A stretch of DNA of 64,000 nt from CAZSMC01 sp964607755. GTDB taxonomy: Bacteria; Zhuqueibacterota; Zhuqueibacteria; Residuimicrobiales; Krinioviventaceae. The notes beneath the pieces were generated by a model. The model was not told the DNA's origin. It ran no database searches and worked only from the letters and a program-made list of their open reading frames with translations. Position numbers and translations under genes: made by a program. The stretch spans positions 1-64,000 of the forward strand of contig CAZSMC010000003.1 in assembly GCA_964607755.1 (NCBI GenBank), written 5' to 3'. Within the stretch, counting starts at the first letter, position 1. Every line of letters begins with the position of its first letter. Shown here one piece after another: positions 1 through 9,205 of this stretch.

Positions 1-80
1 GTTGCTGTTGCAGAGGAAGACAATCACAAGAGAGGTCATAAACTTTTATAAAATTAATTTTTAACCAGTCATCAGGACTC

Positions 81-1226
81 CTAAGCTGCGTTCAACTGCA
101 TCCTGCTATGTGAGGCAACAACTTTTCCGTAGCTTTGCAACAGTTTCCGGTTGATCTCGTCCCAGCTATAACTTTTAGCCGTTATTATCGCTTGTTGGGC
201 AAGACGCTTTGCCACACCCGGTTGTTCGAGCACCCTTTCGATATGTGCCGCAAAATCGTCTGGATCTTTCGGCCGAGCCAGCAAACCATCTTTTTCATGA
301 GTAATAATATCTCCGACACCGCCGGCAGTTACACCTACAGTTGGGATATCGGATGCAAAAGCTTCCAGTATCACATTGCCGAACGTTTCGGTTGTTGACG
401 GGAAGGTAAAAATATCTGCGCTTGCGTACCATTGTGCGAGCTCGTGGCCGTGCATAAATCCGGTGAAATGCGCATCAGGCAATTGATTTTCAAGTTCTTC
501 CCGCATAGGTCCGTCTCCGATCAGCACGGTTTTGAAATCATGGCCACGTTGTTTCAAAATTTTGGATGCAGCAACCAAATCGTCCAAGTCTTTGTGATTA
601 ATCAACCGGCCCACAAAAAGTAAAATCGGTTTATTCTCTGCGCCTATGGACTGCCGCAATTCTGTGCTTCTCAGAGCCGGGGAAAACCGGTCCAGCTCGA
701 TACCCCGCTGCCACAACTCGACATTTTGAATGCCTCGATTTTCAAGCTCTTTCACAGTGCTCGGCGATGGCGCATAGGTGCGTAAACACTGGTTGTGAAA
801 CCACTGCAGATACTGCCAGCCCATTTTCTGTAACTTTTGTAAACCAAAATAGGCAAAGTAATCTATAAAATGCGTGTGATAACTGGTGACAACAGGTATA
901 TTTTTTCGCTGGGCATATTTCAAACCGTATATACCCAACGGTGTAGGCGCTGCCAGGTGAATTAAATCCGGCTGAAATACATCCAGTTTTGCATCCAGGC
1001 CGTCAAAGTACGGTAAGCCCATTTTATAGTAGCTGTAAAGTGCAAAAGGTATTGAACTGACTTTGATAACTTTATTGTGCCACGGGTAAGATTCGTCCGG
1101 CTTGACCGGGCTGAAAAACTGAAAATCTATGCGTTCATTTTGCAGCGTATCGATGAGGTGGCACAGCGTTTTTACAACACCATCCGTATTCGGGGGGAGA
1201 CTCTCTGTAAAGTATGAGATTTTCAT
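81..1226 (-). CDS. GT4-family glycosyltransferase (381 aa)
   Basis: Transfers a sugar from a nucleotide-sugar donor, probably to a lipid or glycan acceptor at the cytoplasmic face of the membrane. The N-terminus (MKISYFTESL, then DGVV) is typical of the GT4 MgtA/SQD2-like branch. The C-terminal Rossmann half has FVGRLINHKDLDDL and an ExxxxxxxE-type signature in TETFGNVILEAFAS, where the donor binds. I start at 1226 because a GGAGG lies just upstream and the reading frame above it overlaps a separate small ORF (1223-1330). Length fits the family. Acceptor and sugar cannot be read from the sequence; a mannosyl- or glucosyl-diacylglycerol synthase role is possible. Confidence 0.88.
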   Translation of the reverse strand: MKISYFTESLPPNTDGVVKTLCHLIDTLQNERIDFQFFSPVKPDESYPWHNKVIKVSSIPFALYSYYKMGLPYFDGLDAKLDVFQPDLIHLAAPTPLGIYGLKYAQRKNIPVVTSYHTHFIDYFAYFGLQKLQKMGWQYLQWFHNQCLRTYAPSPSTVKELENRGIQNVELWQRGIELDRFSPALRSTELRQSIGAENKPILLFVGRLINHKDLDDLVAASKILKQRGHDFKTVLIGDGPMREELENQLPDAHFTGFMHGHELAQWYASADIFTFPSTTETFGNVILEAFASDIPTVGVTAGGVGDIITHEKDGLLARPKDPDDFAAHIERVLEQPGVAKRLAQQAIITAKSYSWDEINRKLLQSYGKVVASHSRMQLNAA

Positions 1227-1330
1227 GTTATTATTCCTCCAGTCACGACCAAACTTATTTTTGCACAAAAAATACCCAACGCCATACCGGCCAAAACATA
1301 GCTGGGAAAATGCAATATCACTTTGATCAT
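1223..1330 (-). CDS. Small hydrophobic peptide upstream of the glycosyltransferase (35 aa)
   Basis: A 35-codon ORF starts at ATG 1330-1328, with GGAGG at 1341-1337 (six-base spacing). It ends in a TGA that overlaps the ATG of the glycosyltransferase as ATGA. The product is almost wholly hydrophobic (MIKVILHFPSYVLAGMALGI, then a second hydrophobic run), so it would span the membrane once. The good ribosome binding site and the four-base overlap suggest a real, translationally coupled gene. No family is recognised. It could instead be a leader ORF that only controls translation of the glycosyltransferase. Confidence 0.5.
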   Translation of the reverse strand: MIKVILHFPSYVLAGMALGIFCAKISLVVTGGIIT

Positions 1331-1538
1331 ACTCATCCTCCAAAGTTTGGATAAAGTACAGATCACGTTTTAGTGCAAAATAAAGAAGAGGTTAAATAGT
1401 AGGAAAATAATTATTAAGGAATTGTAAAGTGACGAGGGGGATTTGTCCTGGAAAATTGGTGGTTATTCTCTAAAAAAATCAAAAATAAGTGATGAACATA
1501 AATTCCGTGTTAATGTTTTTTTAAAAGAAATAAAAACA

Positions 1539-2165
1539 TCAATCAAAAGCAGTGGGGCGATTCGGGTCATCCCGGTGAGCTTTGACTTCTCTTAAATGTT
1601 TATGATTGGTCCGGTTTTCGGACAGCTCTGGCACATTAGCAAAATCAAAAAAGTTAACGTCTCCGGTTTCATGACTTTGGCGCGCTTTTCCACCGATTAT
1701 TTCGCACTGAAAGATAATTTTAAAAGCGTGATACAAAGACAACGGCCGTCCGGAACGGTTGGCGTCTAAAACCGCAATGACTTTTTTAACCTCAACTTTA
1801 AAGCCGCTTTCTTCATGCACTTCTCTGGCCACGGCGCGTGCTGGTGCTTCGCCGACATCGACCCAGCCGCCGGGCATGCACCATTTTTGATCCGAACGTT
1901 CTTTGACCAGCAAAATCTGACCGTCGCGAAGAACTGCACCGCGAACATCTATTTTAGGCGTGGCATAACCAGGCTGGCTGGTAAAATCATCAATGAGTTT
2001 TTCTCTCTCAAGTCCGGTGTGCAATTCTAGGATTTCACTGGCAATTTCTGCCAGGCGTTTATTGCGCTCCACTTCGTAGGGATTCCGGGCAAAGGTCAAA
2101 CCCGTCTGACTCAGACTTTGCAGTTCACGCGCCCATTTCAGCCACTTTGGAATATCCTGTTCCAT
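1539..2165 (-). CDS. Nudix hydrolase with N-terminal helper domain (208 aa)
   Basis: Hydrolyses a nucleoside diphosphate linked to another moiety; ADP-ribose or a sugar nucleotide is likely from the family. The Nudix box is complete at residues 100-122: G100, E106, R114-E115, E118-E119, G121. About 65 residues before it (WLKWARELQSLSQTGLTF, NPYEVERNKRLAEIA) match the N-terminal domain of the ADP-ribose-pyrophosphatase-like Nudix subfamily (Hydrolase_N type). The start is the ATG at 2165. It stands alone, about 300 bp from the glycosyltransferase operon and divergent from the dehydrogenase at 2316. Confidence 0.88.
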   Translation of the reverse strand: MEQDIPKWLKWARELQSLSQTGLTFARNPYEVERNKRLAEIASEILELHTGLEREKLIDDFTSQPGYATPKIDVRGAVLRDGQILLVKERSDQKWCMPGGWVDVGEAPARAVAREVHEESGFKVEVKKVIAVLDANRSGRPLSLYHAFKIIFQCEIIGGKARQSHETGDVNFFDFANVPELSENRTNHKHLREVKAHRDDPNRPTAFD

Positions 2166-2315
2166 TTTAATCTATCATGTTGTGATAGTCTGATTAAATT
2201 GCATTATAAAATATCCAACACATGCTAGTACAAAATTGTTTCCAAATTTGTTTTTCAGTCGATATTTGTTACATTGATTACTTGTTTGTTAAATTAAACT
2301 TGAAAGGAGTGGTCA

Positions 2316-3188
2316 ATGAATATCGGATTTATCGGTCTCGGGATTATGGGCAAACCAATGAGCATAAATCTGTTAAAAGTTGAATTTCAGGTCACTGTGT
2401 GGAATCGAACGACATCCAAAATGGACGATGTCGTTCAGGAGGGTGCTCAGGCTGGCGACTCTCCTGCTGATGTCGCTGCCAGGTCGGATGTGATTATTAC
2501 TATCGTCTCGGACACGCCCGATGTGGAAAAAGTCATTTTAGGCGAAAATGGTGTTATCCATGGCGTCAAAGAGGGCAGCGTGGTCATAGATATGAGTACC
2601 ATTTCGCCAACCGTAACCCAGGACATTGCCGCACAGCTCTACCAGAAGAATGTAGATATGCTGGATGCGCCTGTCAGCGGCGGTGACACTGGCGCCAAAG
2701 CCGGCACGCTGGCGATTATGGTCGGCGGAGAAAAAGATGTCTTTGAACGCTGCCTGCCGGTTTTTAAAGCGATGGGCAAAACCATCACCCACGTTGGCGG
2801 AAACGGCAAAGGCCAGGCGGTTAAGCTGTGCAATCAAATTTTGGTATCGGTGACAAATATGGCGGTATGCGAGGCTGTGCTGCTGGCGAGAAAATCAGGC
2901 GTAGACCCTGAAACTATGATCGAAGCGACGAAAAGCGGCGCGGCCGGGTCATGGCAATTGTCGAACCTCGGACCCAAAATGGCGAACCGCGATTTTGCGC
3001 CAGGATTTATGATCGATCTGCAGCAAAAGGATTTGCGCCTGGCGCTGGAAACAGCCCGCGAACTCAAGCTGCCGGTTCCGGCTCTGAGTCTGGTGCATCA
3101 ACTTTTTATGGGCTGCCAGGCACATGGCGAAGGCCAGGATGGGACTCAGGCGCTGATCAAGTCATTGGAGCGATTGGGCGGAAGATAA
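2316..3188 (+). CDS. 3-hydroxyisobutyrate / tartronate-semialdehyde-type dehydrogenase (290 aa)
   Basis: NAD(P)-dependent oxidoreductase of the beta-hydroxyacid dehydrogenase family. The N-terminal Rossmann loop is GFIGLGIMGKPM. The substrate-binding signature DAPVSGGDTGAKAGTLAIMVGG and the region holding the catalytic lysine (GKGQAVKLCNQ) are intact, and length is standard. A GAAAGGAG ribosome site precedes the ATG. Candidate substrates are 3-hydroxyisobutyrate, tartronate semialdehyde, succinic semialdehyde or glyoxylate; sequence alone does not choose between them. It ends three bases before the stop of the convergent gene at 3192. Confidence 0.88.
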   Translation: MNIGFIGLGIMGKPMSINLLKVEFQVTVWNRTTSKMDDVVQEGAQAGDSPADVAARSDVIITIVSDTPDVEKVILGENGVIHGVKEGSVVIDMSTISPTVTQDIAAQLYQKNVDMLDAPVSGGDTGAKAGTLAIMVGGEKDVFERCLPVFKAMGKTITHVGGNGKGQAVKLCNQILVSVTNMAVCEAVLLARKSGVDPETMIEATKSGAAGSWQLSNLGPKMANRDFAPGFMIDLQQKDLRLALETARELKLPVPALSLVHQLFMGCQAHGEGQDGTQALIKSLERLGGR

Positions 3189-3191
3189 TAC

Positions 3192-5164
3192 TCATTCTTC
3201 GATGTTCGACCAGTCTGCAAAGATATCAATGCCTGTGGCGGTTTCTCCGGAATCCAGCGAAAGCGATCCGGCCTGTCCCGGATGTTCCGGATCTTCATAA
3301 ATACCCACAGTCTGAAAAGCTGTCAATGCCGCACGTGATGGCAGCCAGAAAACGGCAATAAAATTAACACTGCCACTGCGCACCGGCAGACGGAAATGGT
3401 AGGGGTTCTCACCCTCGTCGATACTGAAATCCAGGGACTTGAGCTGAATCAGATAATCCACGCTCTTTTCCGGTTTGCGCTTAAAGGCGGCCACAGCGAC
3501 GGCTTCGGTGTTGGCAGGAAACGGGCCGTTAAAGTGGATATCGCCCTCGATGGCAGCATCCCGGTCTACTTTGCGCCAGTTGGCTATTAATTCAAGATCA
3601 AACACCGGATCTTCACGAGTGATATTAAATCCCAACGGCCTGAATTCCGTTCCAATATCGATCGGAATGGCCAGGACATCTGCCAAGTTCGTCTCGGTTT
3701 TTTTGCTGTACCACCACAATGCCAGAGCATCGTAATGACCGTAGGGCAGCGCCATTTCGGTGTAAACAGTGTCCTGATGGATTGGCAAACTATTGGGACT
3801 GTGATACACTTCATTAATCGCATGCGGCGGAAAATCCGGTGCCACCATCAGATAAATGCCCTCGGTATCCTCTGGCGGTTCGTTCAAAAACCGTACAGTC
3901 AGCGCCAGCTTGCCGGGCAGCGGCGTGAGACCGTAATCAACCTCGCAGACAANNNNNNNNNNNNNNNNNNNNNNNNNNNNNNNNNNNNNNNNNNNNNNNN
4001 NNNNNNNNNNNNNNNNNNNNNNNNNNNNNNNNNNNNNNNNNNNNNNNNNNNNCCGCTGGCCATAGTCCAGGTGCTGACCGTATCGCCATATTCGAGTGTG
4101 CGATCGACCTCATCCGACGAACCGTCGATGAGAATGCCATCATTTCGCGGATTGTAAAATTTCATCCCAACTGCGTTTTCATTAAAATCCCAGGATTGAC
4201 GAACAACATCGAATTCCATGTATATATCGTCAGCATCGGGAAACATTTCTTTTAATTTCGCAGCATTCAAACTGCCGCCTCCTTCGAGTGAACCGCTGAA
4301 CGGGTAAAACTTTGTTGTGACATAAAATGCCATATCATCCAAAGGGATGGCCCCGAGGCGCAGTGTTTGTCGAACTTCCCGACTCAACCGAACCACCGGC
4401 TTTTGCGTATAGCCAAGATAAGCTTTGGGATCTCCCTCAAACGGATAGATGTAAAAAAAATCACGTTCATTTGCCGCTTGCAATCCGCCCTTGCCGAACG
4501 TTAAATTAACAAGTCCGGTGTTAATGATTCCGACCAATCGTATTTTCTGAGTATCAAAAACATCTTGCACCGAGCCAAGAGGCGAGAAAAAAGTAATGTC
4601 TTCAATCAGCCCCCCGGGCCGTCCCATGCGGACGGCGTAATTGCTGTTGCGAACAATATCCTGTTCCGGATCAAATTCGAATTCATACGGTGTGGGCACA
4701 GGTTCTGTTATAGTCGAAGAATGGAACAAATAGCCATAGGCTTTTTGGTCAGGGTTTTGAGGATCATAAACCTGGACTTCAATTCGCTCGTTGTTCAATG
4801 CCTCGCCGTTGTCGATCCAGATGTGTGCTGGTGCTTTTGCACCAAGATCGCGGGCGAGAAAAACTAGTTCATCGTCATGATCCAAAGTATCATTATCGTG
4901 AATGAAATAACTGTGACGTTCCGTGTCTTCATTGAACGGATCTGTCGTTCGGATGCGTTCATCAATCTGAAACGGGATCATGTGCATAGACTGGCTGGCA
5001 CTGTCATAAGTGTACATATAAATATCATCGATTGGAATCCCGTTGAATGCTGAAATCCGGCTACCGCGAACCACGACAGGTTCATAGCTTCGTTGTTCGG
5101 TAATGGGTACAGCGAACGACTGAACAGTGAGGATGAAAAATAACAGCATTATCATAACTTTCAT
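3192..5164 (-). CDS. Secreted protein of unknown function, interrupted by an assembly gap
   Basis: The 5' part (start ATG 5164, AGGAGC upstream) opens with a signal peptide (MKVMIMLLFFILTVQSFA) followed by a mature start PITEQRSYEPVVV. It reads as a beta-rich secreted protein with many Asp and aromatic residues. After the 100-N gap, the 3' part continues as CEVDYGLTPLPGKLALTVRF and ends at 3192. The two parts lie in different frames across exactly 100 N, so the true gap length is not 100, or two genes abut here. Both halves share the same style, so I treat them as one gene. No family recognised. Confidence 0.65.
3953..4052. other. Assembly gap (100 N)
   Basis: Exactly 100 N inside the secreted-protein gene. 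The round number and the frame mismatch between flanks indicate a scaffolding placeholder of unknown true length. Confidence 0.97.
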
Positions 5165-5349
5165 TCTATTGCTCCTTCTGCTATTGCCCCCAGCACTCGA
5201 AAGCACAATTTTTATTTTTTCCTCCGAGTCTGGCTTGTTATAAATGATTAAAGAATTCTAGTTCTTAAACAATCAACACGATACTTTGCCGGAATCAGGT
5301 GTTATGAGCATCTTTTTTTCAGCTCTCATCTTATTCGCAATTCAAATAT

Positions 5350-5428
5350 CGGGGCAGGGAGTCACAGAGCTTAAATGGAAGGTCAGCTACGCTGCCTTAA
5401 TAGCAATACAAATGATCTCCCTGCCCCG
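5350..5428. other. Structured element: 12-bp inverted repeat enclosing a second hairpin
   Basis: In the 314-bp intergenic stretch 5165-5478, CGGGGCAGGGAG (5350-5361) is the exact reverse complement of CTCCCTGCCCCG (5417-5428). Inside it, AAGGTCAGC (5379-5387) pairs with GCTGCCTT (5391-5398) around a TAC loop, with one bulged T. This gives a roughly 79-nt two-tier fold, readable on either strand. On the minus strand it would lie in the long leader of the secreted-protein gene (start 5164) or the trailer of the gene ending at 5479. It is not followed by a U-tract, so it is not a simple terminator. The rest of the intergenic stretch shows nothing I can name. Confidence 0.6.
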
Positions 5429-5454
5429 TACGTTGGTTGTCATTTCGATTTAAG

Positions 5455-5469
5455 GGGAAACAGTTTCCC
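5455..5469 (-). terminator. Weak hairpin after the D-threonine-aldolase-like gene
   Basis: GGGAAA (5455-5460) and TTTCCC (5464-5469) form a six-base hairpin with a three-base loop just past the stop of the 5479 gene. There is no good U-tract, so a terminator role is only possible. Confidence 0.3.
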
Positions 5470-5478
5470 GCTAAATAA

Positions 5479-6624
5479 CTAACGGTTTCGCGCATCCACC
5501 GGACATTGCTCGATCTCTGCCTTGCCGTTTATATCGATAACTGTGAAATACTCCCATAAGTTAACAGTGGGACAGATGTGTTTTGGCGCCAGCAGGATAT
5601 AATCACCAACAGTTAATGTTTTTGATTCCGGTACACTGACCACCATGTGCTCTTCGCTCCATGATTGAAATGTCATACCAGAAACGCTGAAAGCATCAAC
5701 AGGTCCCAGGTCTGCGCCAAGGCGTTTATGCCCGATATTTAGCGTTACCGTGTCCGGTGTCGGGCGATCCATAACTTGGGCCAAAACCAAAGCAGCCAGA
5801 GTAAACGTATCCGGCATCATCGAATTTGACACCGTGTCAAAATAAATCCATGTACCTGGAGATAAAAACACATCGGCATCAATATTCAATTGATTTAAAA
5901 GAACGGCATCGTGCAAAAAACCCGGCGTTCCACCAACAATAATAACAGGTACTTGAACACCGTTGTCCTGAAATAGTTTCACGATATATTCGACCTGGCG
6001 CAAGCTCTTTTCCGCCTCGACTTGCCTTTCGGCTTGATTTTGCTGGTGGATGTGACCGCCGTACGCATGGAGTCCCGCGAATTGAAAGGCCGGCTTGTTT
6101 TTAACTGCATCGTAAATAGACCATATGTTTTCAGGTTTTGCACCGGTACGATGCATGCCAACATTTACATCGATGAAATAATTCCACTGGACATTAAATG
6201 TGTTTGCCACCTTTTGCAAAATAGCAATGTGCTCCGGGCACGATAATTGGACATAAAATTTTTTCAGGGGATAATTCTTTATTAAAAATGCGAGTTTTTT
6301 ACTGTCCGGCTGCAAGAGCGGATAAGCGATAAATATCCGGTCCGCACCGGACTGGCACAGCATGTCAATTTCATTCAGCGTGGTTTTGAAAAAAGAAATG
6401 CCATGTTGTAAAAGCGTGTTCGTCGTCCACAAGGATTTGTGCGTTTTAATGTGCGGACAGAGATGAGCTAATGACACTCGAGGATTCATATCGTGCAGCA
6501 GGTTCTCCATTATTCGAATGTTATCGTTCACCCGGTCATGAAAAACAAGCAATCGCGGTGTAGTTATTCTATTGACATCTTTTATGCGATACGGATATTT
6601 TGAAAAAGGCAGGCGAAACTCCAT
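5479..6624 (-). CDS. D-threonine aldolase / D-serine dehydratase-like PLP enzyme (381 aa)
   Basis: Fold-type III PLP enzyme with an alanine-racemase-like barrel, expected to cleave D-threonine or a related D-3-hydroxy amino acid, or to deaminate D-serine. The PLP lysine lies in CPHIKTHKS (about Lys60). The barrel continues through DVNVGMHRTG and GLHAYGGHIH. The C-terminal metal-binding pair of this family is present as PKHICPTVNL. The gene starts three bases after the stop of the GroES-like gene, so the two are probably co-transcribed. With two alanine racemases elsewhere in the window, it suggests active D-amino-acid metabolism. The exact reaction is not fixed by the sequence. Confidence 0.85.
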   Translation of the reverse strand: MEFRLPFSKYPYRIKDVNRITTPRLLVFHDRVNDNIRIMENLLHDMNPRVSLAHLCPHIKTHKSLWTTNTLLQHGISFFKTTLNEIDMLCQSGADRIFIAYPLLQPDSKKLAFLIKNYPLKKFYVQLSCPEHIAILQKVANTFNVQWNYFIDVNVGMHRTGAKPENIWSIYDAVKNKPAFQFAGLHAYGGHIHQQNQAERQVEAEKSLRQVEYIVKLFQDNGVQVPVIIVGGTPGFLHDAVLLNQLNIDADVFLSPGTWIYFDTVSNSMMPDTFTLAALVLAQVMDRPTPDTVTLNIGHKRLGADLGPVDAFSVSGMTFQSWSEEHMVVSVPESKTLTVGDYILLAPKHICPTVNLWEYFTVIDINGKAEIEQCPVDARNR

Positions 6625-6627
6625 GGC

Positions 6628-7002
6628 TTAACTTTCTTTATTTTCACGAATCAGCATCAGAATCGCAGAATACGGCACGATCAAATATTGATCACCCTCA
6701 TATTTTATATCCACCGCTGTTTTGCGCAAAAAGATGGCATAATCCCCGACCCTGGCCTGCATGGTGGTGGTGGTCTCTTCCTCGTAATCCTGAGATGCTT
6801 TCCACGGTTCATTTTCAATATCATCCGGGTTGGCCATGGGCGTGCCAGTGCCGATTTCGACGATCCGGCCACCCTGAATGGACTCTTTTTCCACAGCCCA
6901 TTTGGGTAAATACAGTCCGGCATTGCTGCGTTCTTCGCCGACATCCGGCACAATAAGCAACCTGTCACCTACAATGATGATCTCTTTATTGCCTTTTTTC
7001 AT
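6628..7002 (-). CDS. Divergent GroES-like (Cpn10) protein (124 aa)
   Basis: The N-terminus (GDRLLIVPD...AGLYLPKWAVEKESIQGGRIVEIG) and C-terminus (VGDYAIFLRKTAVDIKYEGDQYLIVPYSAILMLI) follow the Cpn10 beta-barrel pattern. Between them sits an insert of about 25 residues (NPDDIENEPWKASQDYEEE) not found in canonical GroES, which is usually about 95 residues. No groEL is adjacent. It may be a specialised co-chaperone or a barrel protein reused for another purpose. It is followed at three bases by the D-threonine-aldolase-like gene. Confidence 0.8.
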   Translation of the reverse strand: MKKGNKEIIIVGDRLLIVPDVGEERSNAGLYLPKWAVEKESIQGGRIVEIGTGTPMANPDDIENEPWKASQDYEEETTTTMQARVGDYAIFLRKTAVDIKYEGDQYLIVPYSAILMLIRENKES

Positions 7003-7114
7003 AATTCTATTTTATTTTGTTGTTTAATCACTGTTTAACCACATATTACAATATTTTCATCAAACTTGCAACCAAAACCACAGTTTAGCGTTGGATAGAA
7101 TTGTTACATTTAGC

Positions 7115-7143
7115 TTGTAATTTGGATGCAATTTTTGTATTAT
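7115..7143 (+). promoter_or_regulatory. Sigma-70-type promoter candidate
   Basis: TTGTAA (7115-7120), a 17-base spacer, then TATTAT (7138-7143). It lies 50 bases before the small ORF at 7194, in very AT-rich sequence, where chance matches are common. Confidence 0.45.
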
Positions 7144-7193
7144 TTTTTATATTGTAATAATTATGAAAACTCGGACTTGACGGGACATATTTC

Positions 7194-7391
7194 ATGAAGA
7201 CTTTTAAAGTTGCTTTGACCAGAACCTATTTGGTCACATTGGAAGCAGATACTTATGAACAAGCCAAAATTTTTTCTGAATACTATTTAGGGGACTGCCC
7301 TGATCTTTCTAATGAAAAAAACCAAAAAGATAAACACTTTAAGTTCAAACAAATAGAAATGGTTTATAATGAAGCAGATAAGGTCATTTAG
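7194..7391 (+). CDS. Small conserved-looking protein of unknown function (65 aa)
   Basis: Starts MKTFKVALTRTYLVTLEADT, then YEQAKIFSEYYLGD. The alternating beta pattern followed by an amphipathic helix resembles small proteins built on a single beta-beta-alpha unit. A weak ribosome site (GGGA) and a plausible promoter precede it. Charged, soluble, with no signal peptide. Function unknown; it stands alone between divergent and downstream genes. Confidence 0.55.
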   Translation: MKTFKVALTRTYLVTLEADTYEQAKIFSEYYLGDCPDLSNEKNQKDKHFKFKQIEMVYNEADKVI

Positions 7392-7503
7392 TGATATCGA
7401 GATAATATTTATTTTCAGCAAAAGAGATTATATCACAAATAGGACATTTATGAACTTGGAATTTTTCTATTCATGACTTCAGCATTAATCCATCGGAGGC
7501 ACT

Positions 7504-9183
7504 ATGAAAAAATATACAGCGTTGTTGCTTTTAGCGATAATGGTACTTTCTGTTGTTCAGTGCGGTAAAAACCCTCAGGAGAAAGAAATGGTGCAATTTA
7601 TCGAGACATATCTTGAGAAAATAAAGCCGCTGCATAAAAAGGCGAACCTGGCGTATTGGGAAGCCGCAATCACCGGTAAAGAAGAAGCCTATGAACGCTA
7701 CAGCCGCCTGAATCTGAAAATCAAAAAAATCCACAGCGATTCTGCTGATTTTGCTCAGCTCAAGTCTTTAAAAGAATCGGGAAAGGTGCAAGAGCCGCTG
7801 CTCAGGCGCCAGCTTGACGTGATGTACAATAACTTTTTGACCAATCAAATGGATTCCACGCTGCTTAAAAAGATTGTGGAAAAAGAAACAGCCATCGAGC
7901 AGAAATTCAGCACTTTTCGCGGCACAATCGATGGCAAAAAAGTAACCAGCAACGACATCAGAAACATTCTGAAAGAGGAAACTGATTCCAGAAAACGCAT
8001 GCAAGCATGGCAAGCCAGCAAGCAAGTCGGCGCGGTTGTGGCTGACGATATTATCGAGGTAGTCAAGCTCCGCAACCAGGGTGCTCAGCAACTCGGCTTT
8101 CCGAATTTTCATACCATGAGGTTAAAGGCCAACGAACAGGATGTGGAAGATATCAGCCGGTTGTTTAGCGAACTCGATTCGTTGACCGAAACACCTTTTA
8201 CCAAAATTAAAGCAGAACTGGATTCCATTCTGGCAAAAAAATACGGCGTTGGCGTGGCAGGATTGATGCCATGGCATTATCACGACCCGTTTTTTCAGGA
8301 AACACCACTGGTTTACGACATTGATCTGGACACGTATTACAAAGATCATGACATTGTCAAATTATCCCGCGAATTTTACCGCAGCATCGGGCTTCCGGTG
8401 GAAGCCATTCTGGACAGCAGTGATCTGTACGAACGTGAAGGCAAAAATCCGCATGCCTTTTGCACGGACATAGACAGCCGGGGTGACGTGCGGATTCTTT
8501 GCAACGTGAAAAACAATGAACAATGGATGGAAACCATGCTGCACGAATTAGGGCATGGCGTTTACGATTTTTACATGGACATGGACACACCATATATTTT
8601 GCGCGAACCGGCGCACGCGTTTACCACCGAAGGCGTAGCCATGTTTTTTGGCAGGTTGAGCCGCAACGCCAACTGGATGCAGGAGATGCTCGGCCTTTCG
8701 GACGACGAGCGTTACCGTATTGCTGAGACTGCAAACAAATACGCGCAGCTCAAACAACTGATCTTTGCTCGCTGGGCTATGGTCATGTTCAACTTTGAAA
8801 AAGCATTGTACGAAAACCCGGACCAGGATGTGCGTTCACTTTGGTGGAAAAAGGTTGAACGCTATCAAAAAGTTCAAAAACCAGCCGGACGTGATAAGCC
8901 AGACTGGGCCGCCAAAATTCATTTCACCCTCGCTCCCTGTTATTATCACAACTATTTGATGGGAGAGTTATTCGCTTCGCAACTGCATCATTATATCGTT
9001 TATGATTTGATGGAACGTGAATCCGATGCCGGGGTGAGTTATGTGGAAAGCAAGCAGACCGGCAATTTCCTGCGTTCCAGCGTCTTTGAGGTGGGAAAAA
9101 TTTACCCGTGGAATGAAATGATCGAGCGCGCCACAGGTGAGCCGCTGCAAGCGCAGTATTTTGTTGGTCAGTTTGTCAAATAA
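7504..9183 (+). CDS. M2-like zinc dipeptidyl carboxypeptidase, lipoprotein (559 aa)
   Basis: Exported zinc peptidase of the gluzincin M2/M3-like group (angiotensin-converting-enzyme related). HELGH is at about residues 347-351, with the third zinc ligand Glu at about 376 in TTEGVAMFFGRLSRN. The N-terminus is a lipoprotein-type signal (MKKYTALLLLAIMVLSVVQC), so it would be anchored outside the cytoplasmic membrane. The residue before the Cys is Gln, which is unusual for a lipobox. GGAGG precedes the ATG. It probably removes dipeptides from the C-termini of peptides, fitting the several other exported peptidases in this window. Confidence 0.88.
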   Translation: MKKYTALLLLAIMVLSVVQCGKNPQEKEMVQFIETYLEKIKPLHKKANLAYWEAAITGKEEAYERYSRLNLKIKKIHSDSADFAQLKSLKESGKVQEPLLRRQLDVMYNNFLTNQMDSTLLKKIVEKETAIEQKFSTFRGTIDGKKVTSNDIRNILKEETDSRKRMQAWQASKQVGAVVADDIIEVVKLRNQGAQQLGFPNFHTMRLKANEQDVEDISRLFSELDSLTETPFTKIKAELDSILAKKYGVGVAGLMPWHYHDPFFQETPLVYDIDLDTYYKDHDIVKLSREFYRSIGLPVEAILDSSDLYEREGKNPHAFCTDIDSRGDVRILCNVKNNEQWMETMLHELGHGVYDFYMDMDTPYILREPAHAFTTEGVAMFFGRLSRNANWMQEMLGLSDDERYRIAETANKYAQLKQLIFARWAMVMFNFEKALYENPDQDVRSLWWKKVERYQKVQKPAGRDKPDWAAKIHFTLAPCYYHNYLMGELFASQLHHYIVYDLMERESDAGVSYVESKQTGNFLRSSVFEVGKIYPWNEMIERATGEPLQAQYFVGQFVK

Positions 9184-9205
9184 AGGATAAAACACTCGAA
9201 TTGTA

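Noticed and set aside
1..51. Plus-strand frame open from the edge for 16 codons and ending in TAA
   Set aside because: Too short to tell from chance; no recognisable protein motif, although it could be the tail of a gene starting outside the window.
7391..7436. GTGATAT ... ATATCAC inverted repeat after the 65-residue gene
   Set aside because: Only seven bases with a 32-base loop in AT-rich sequence; chance is likely.
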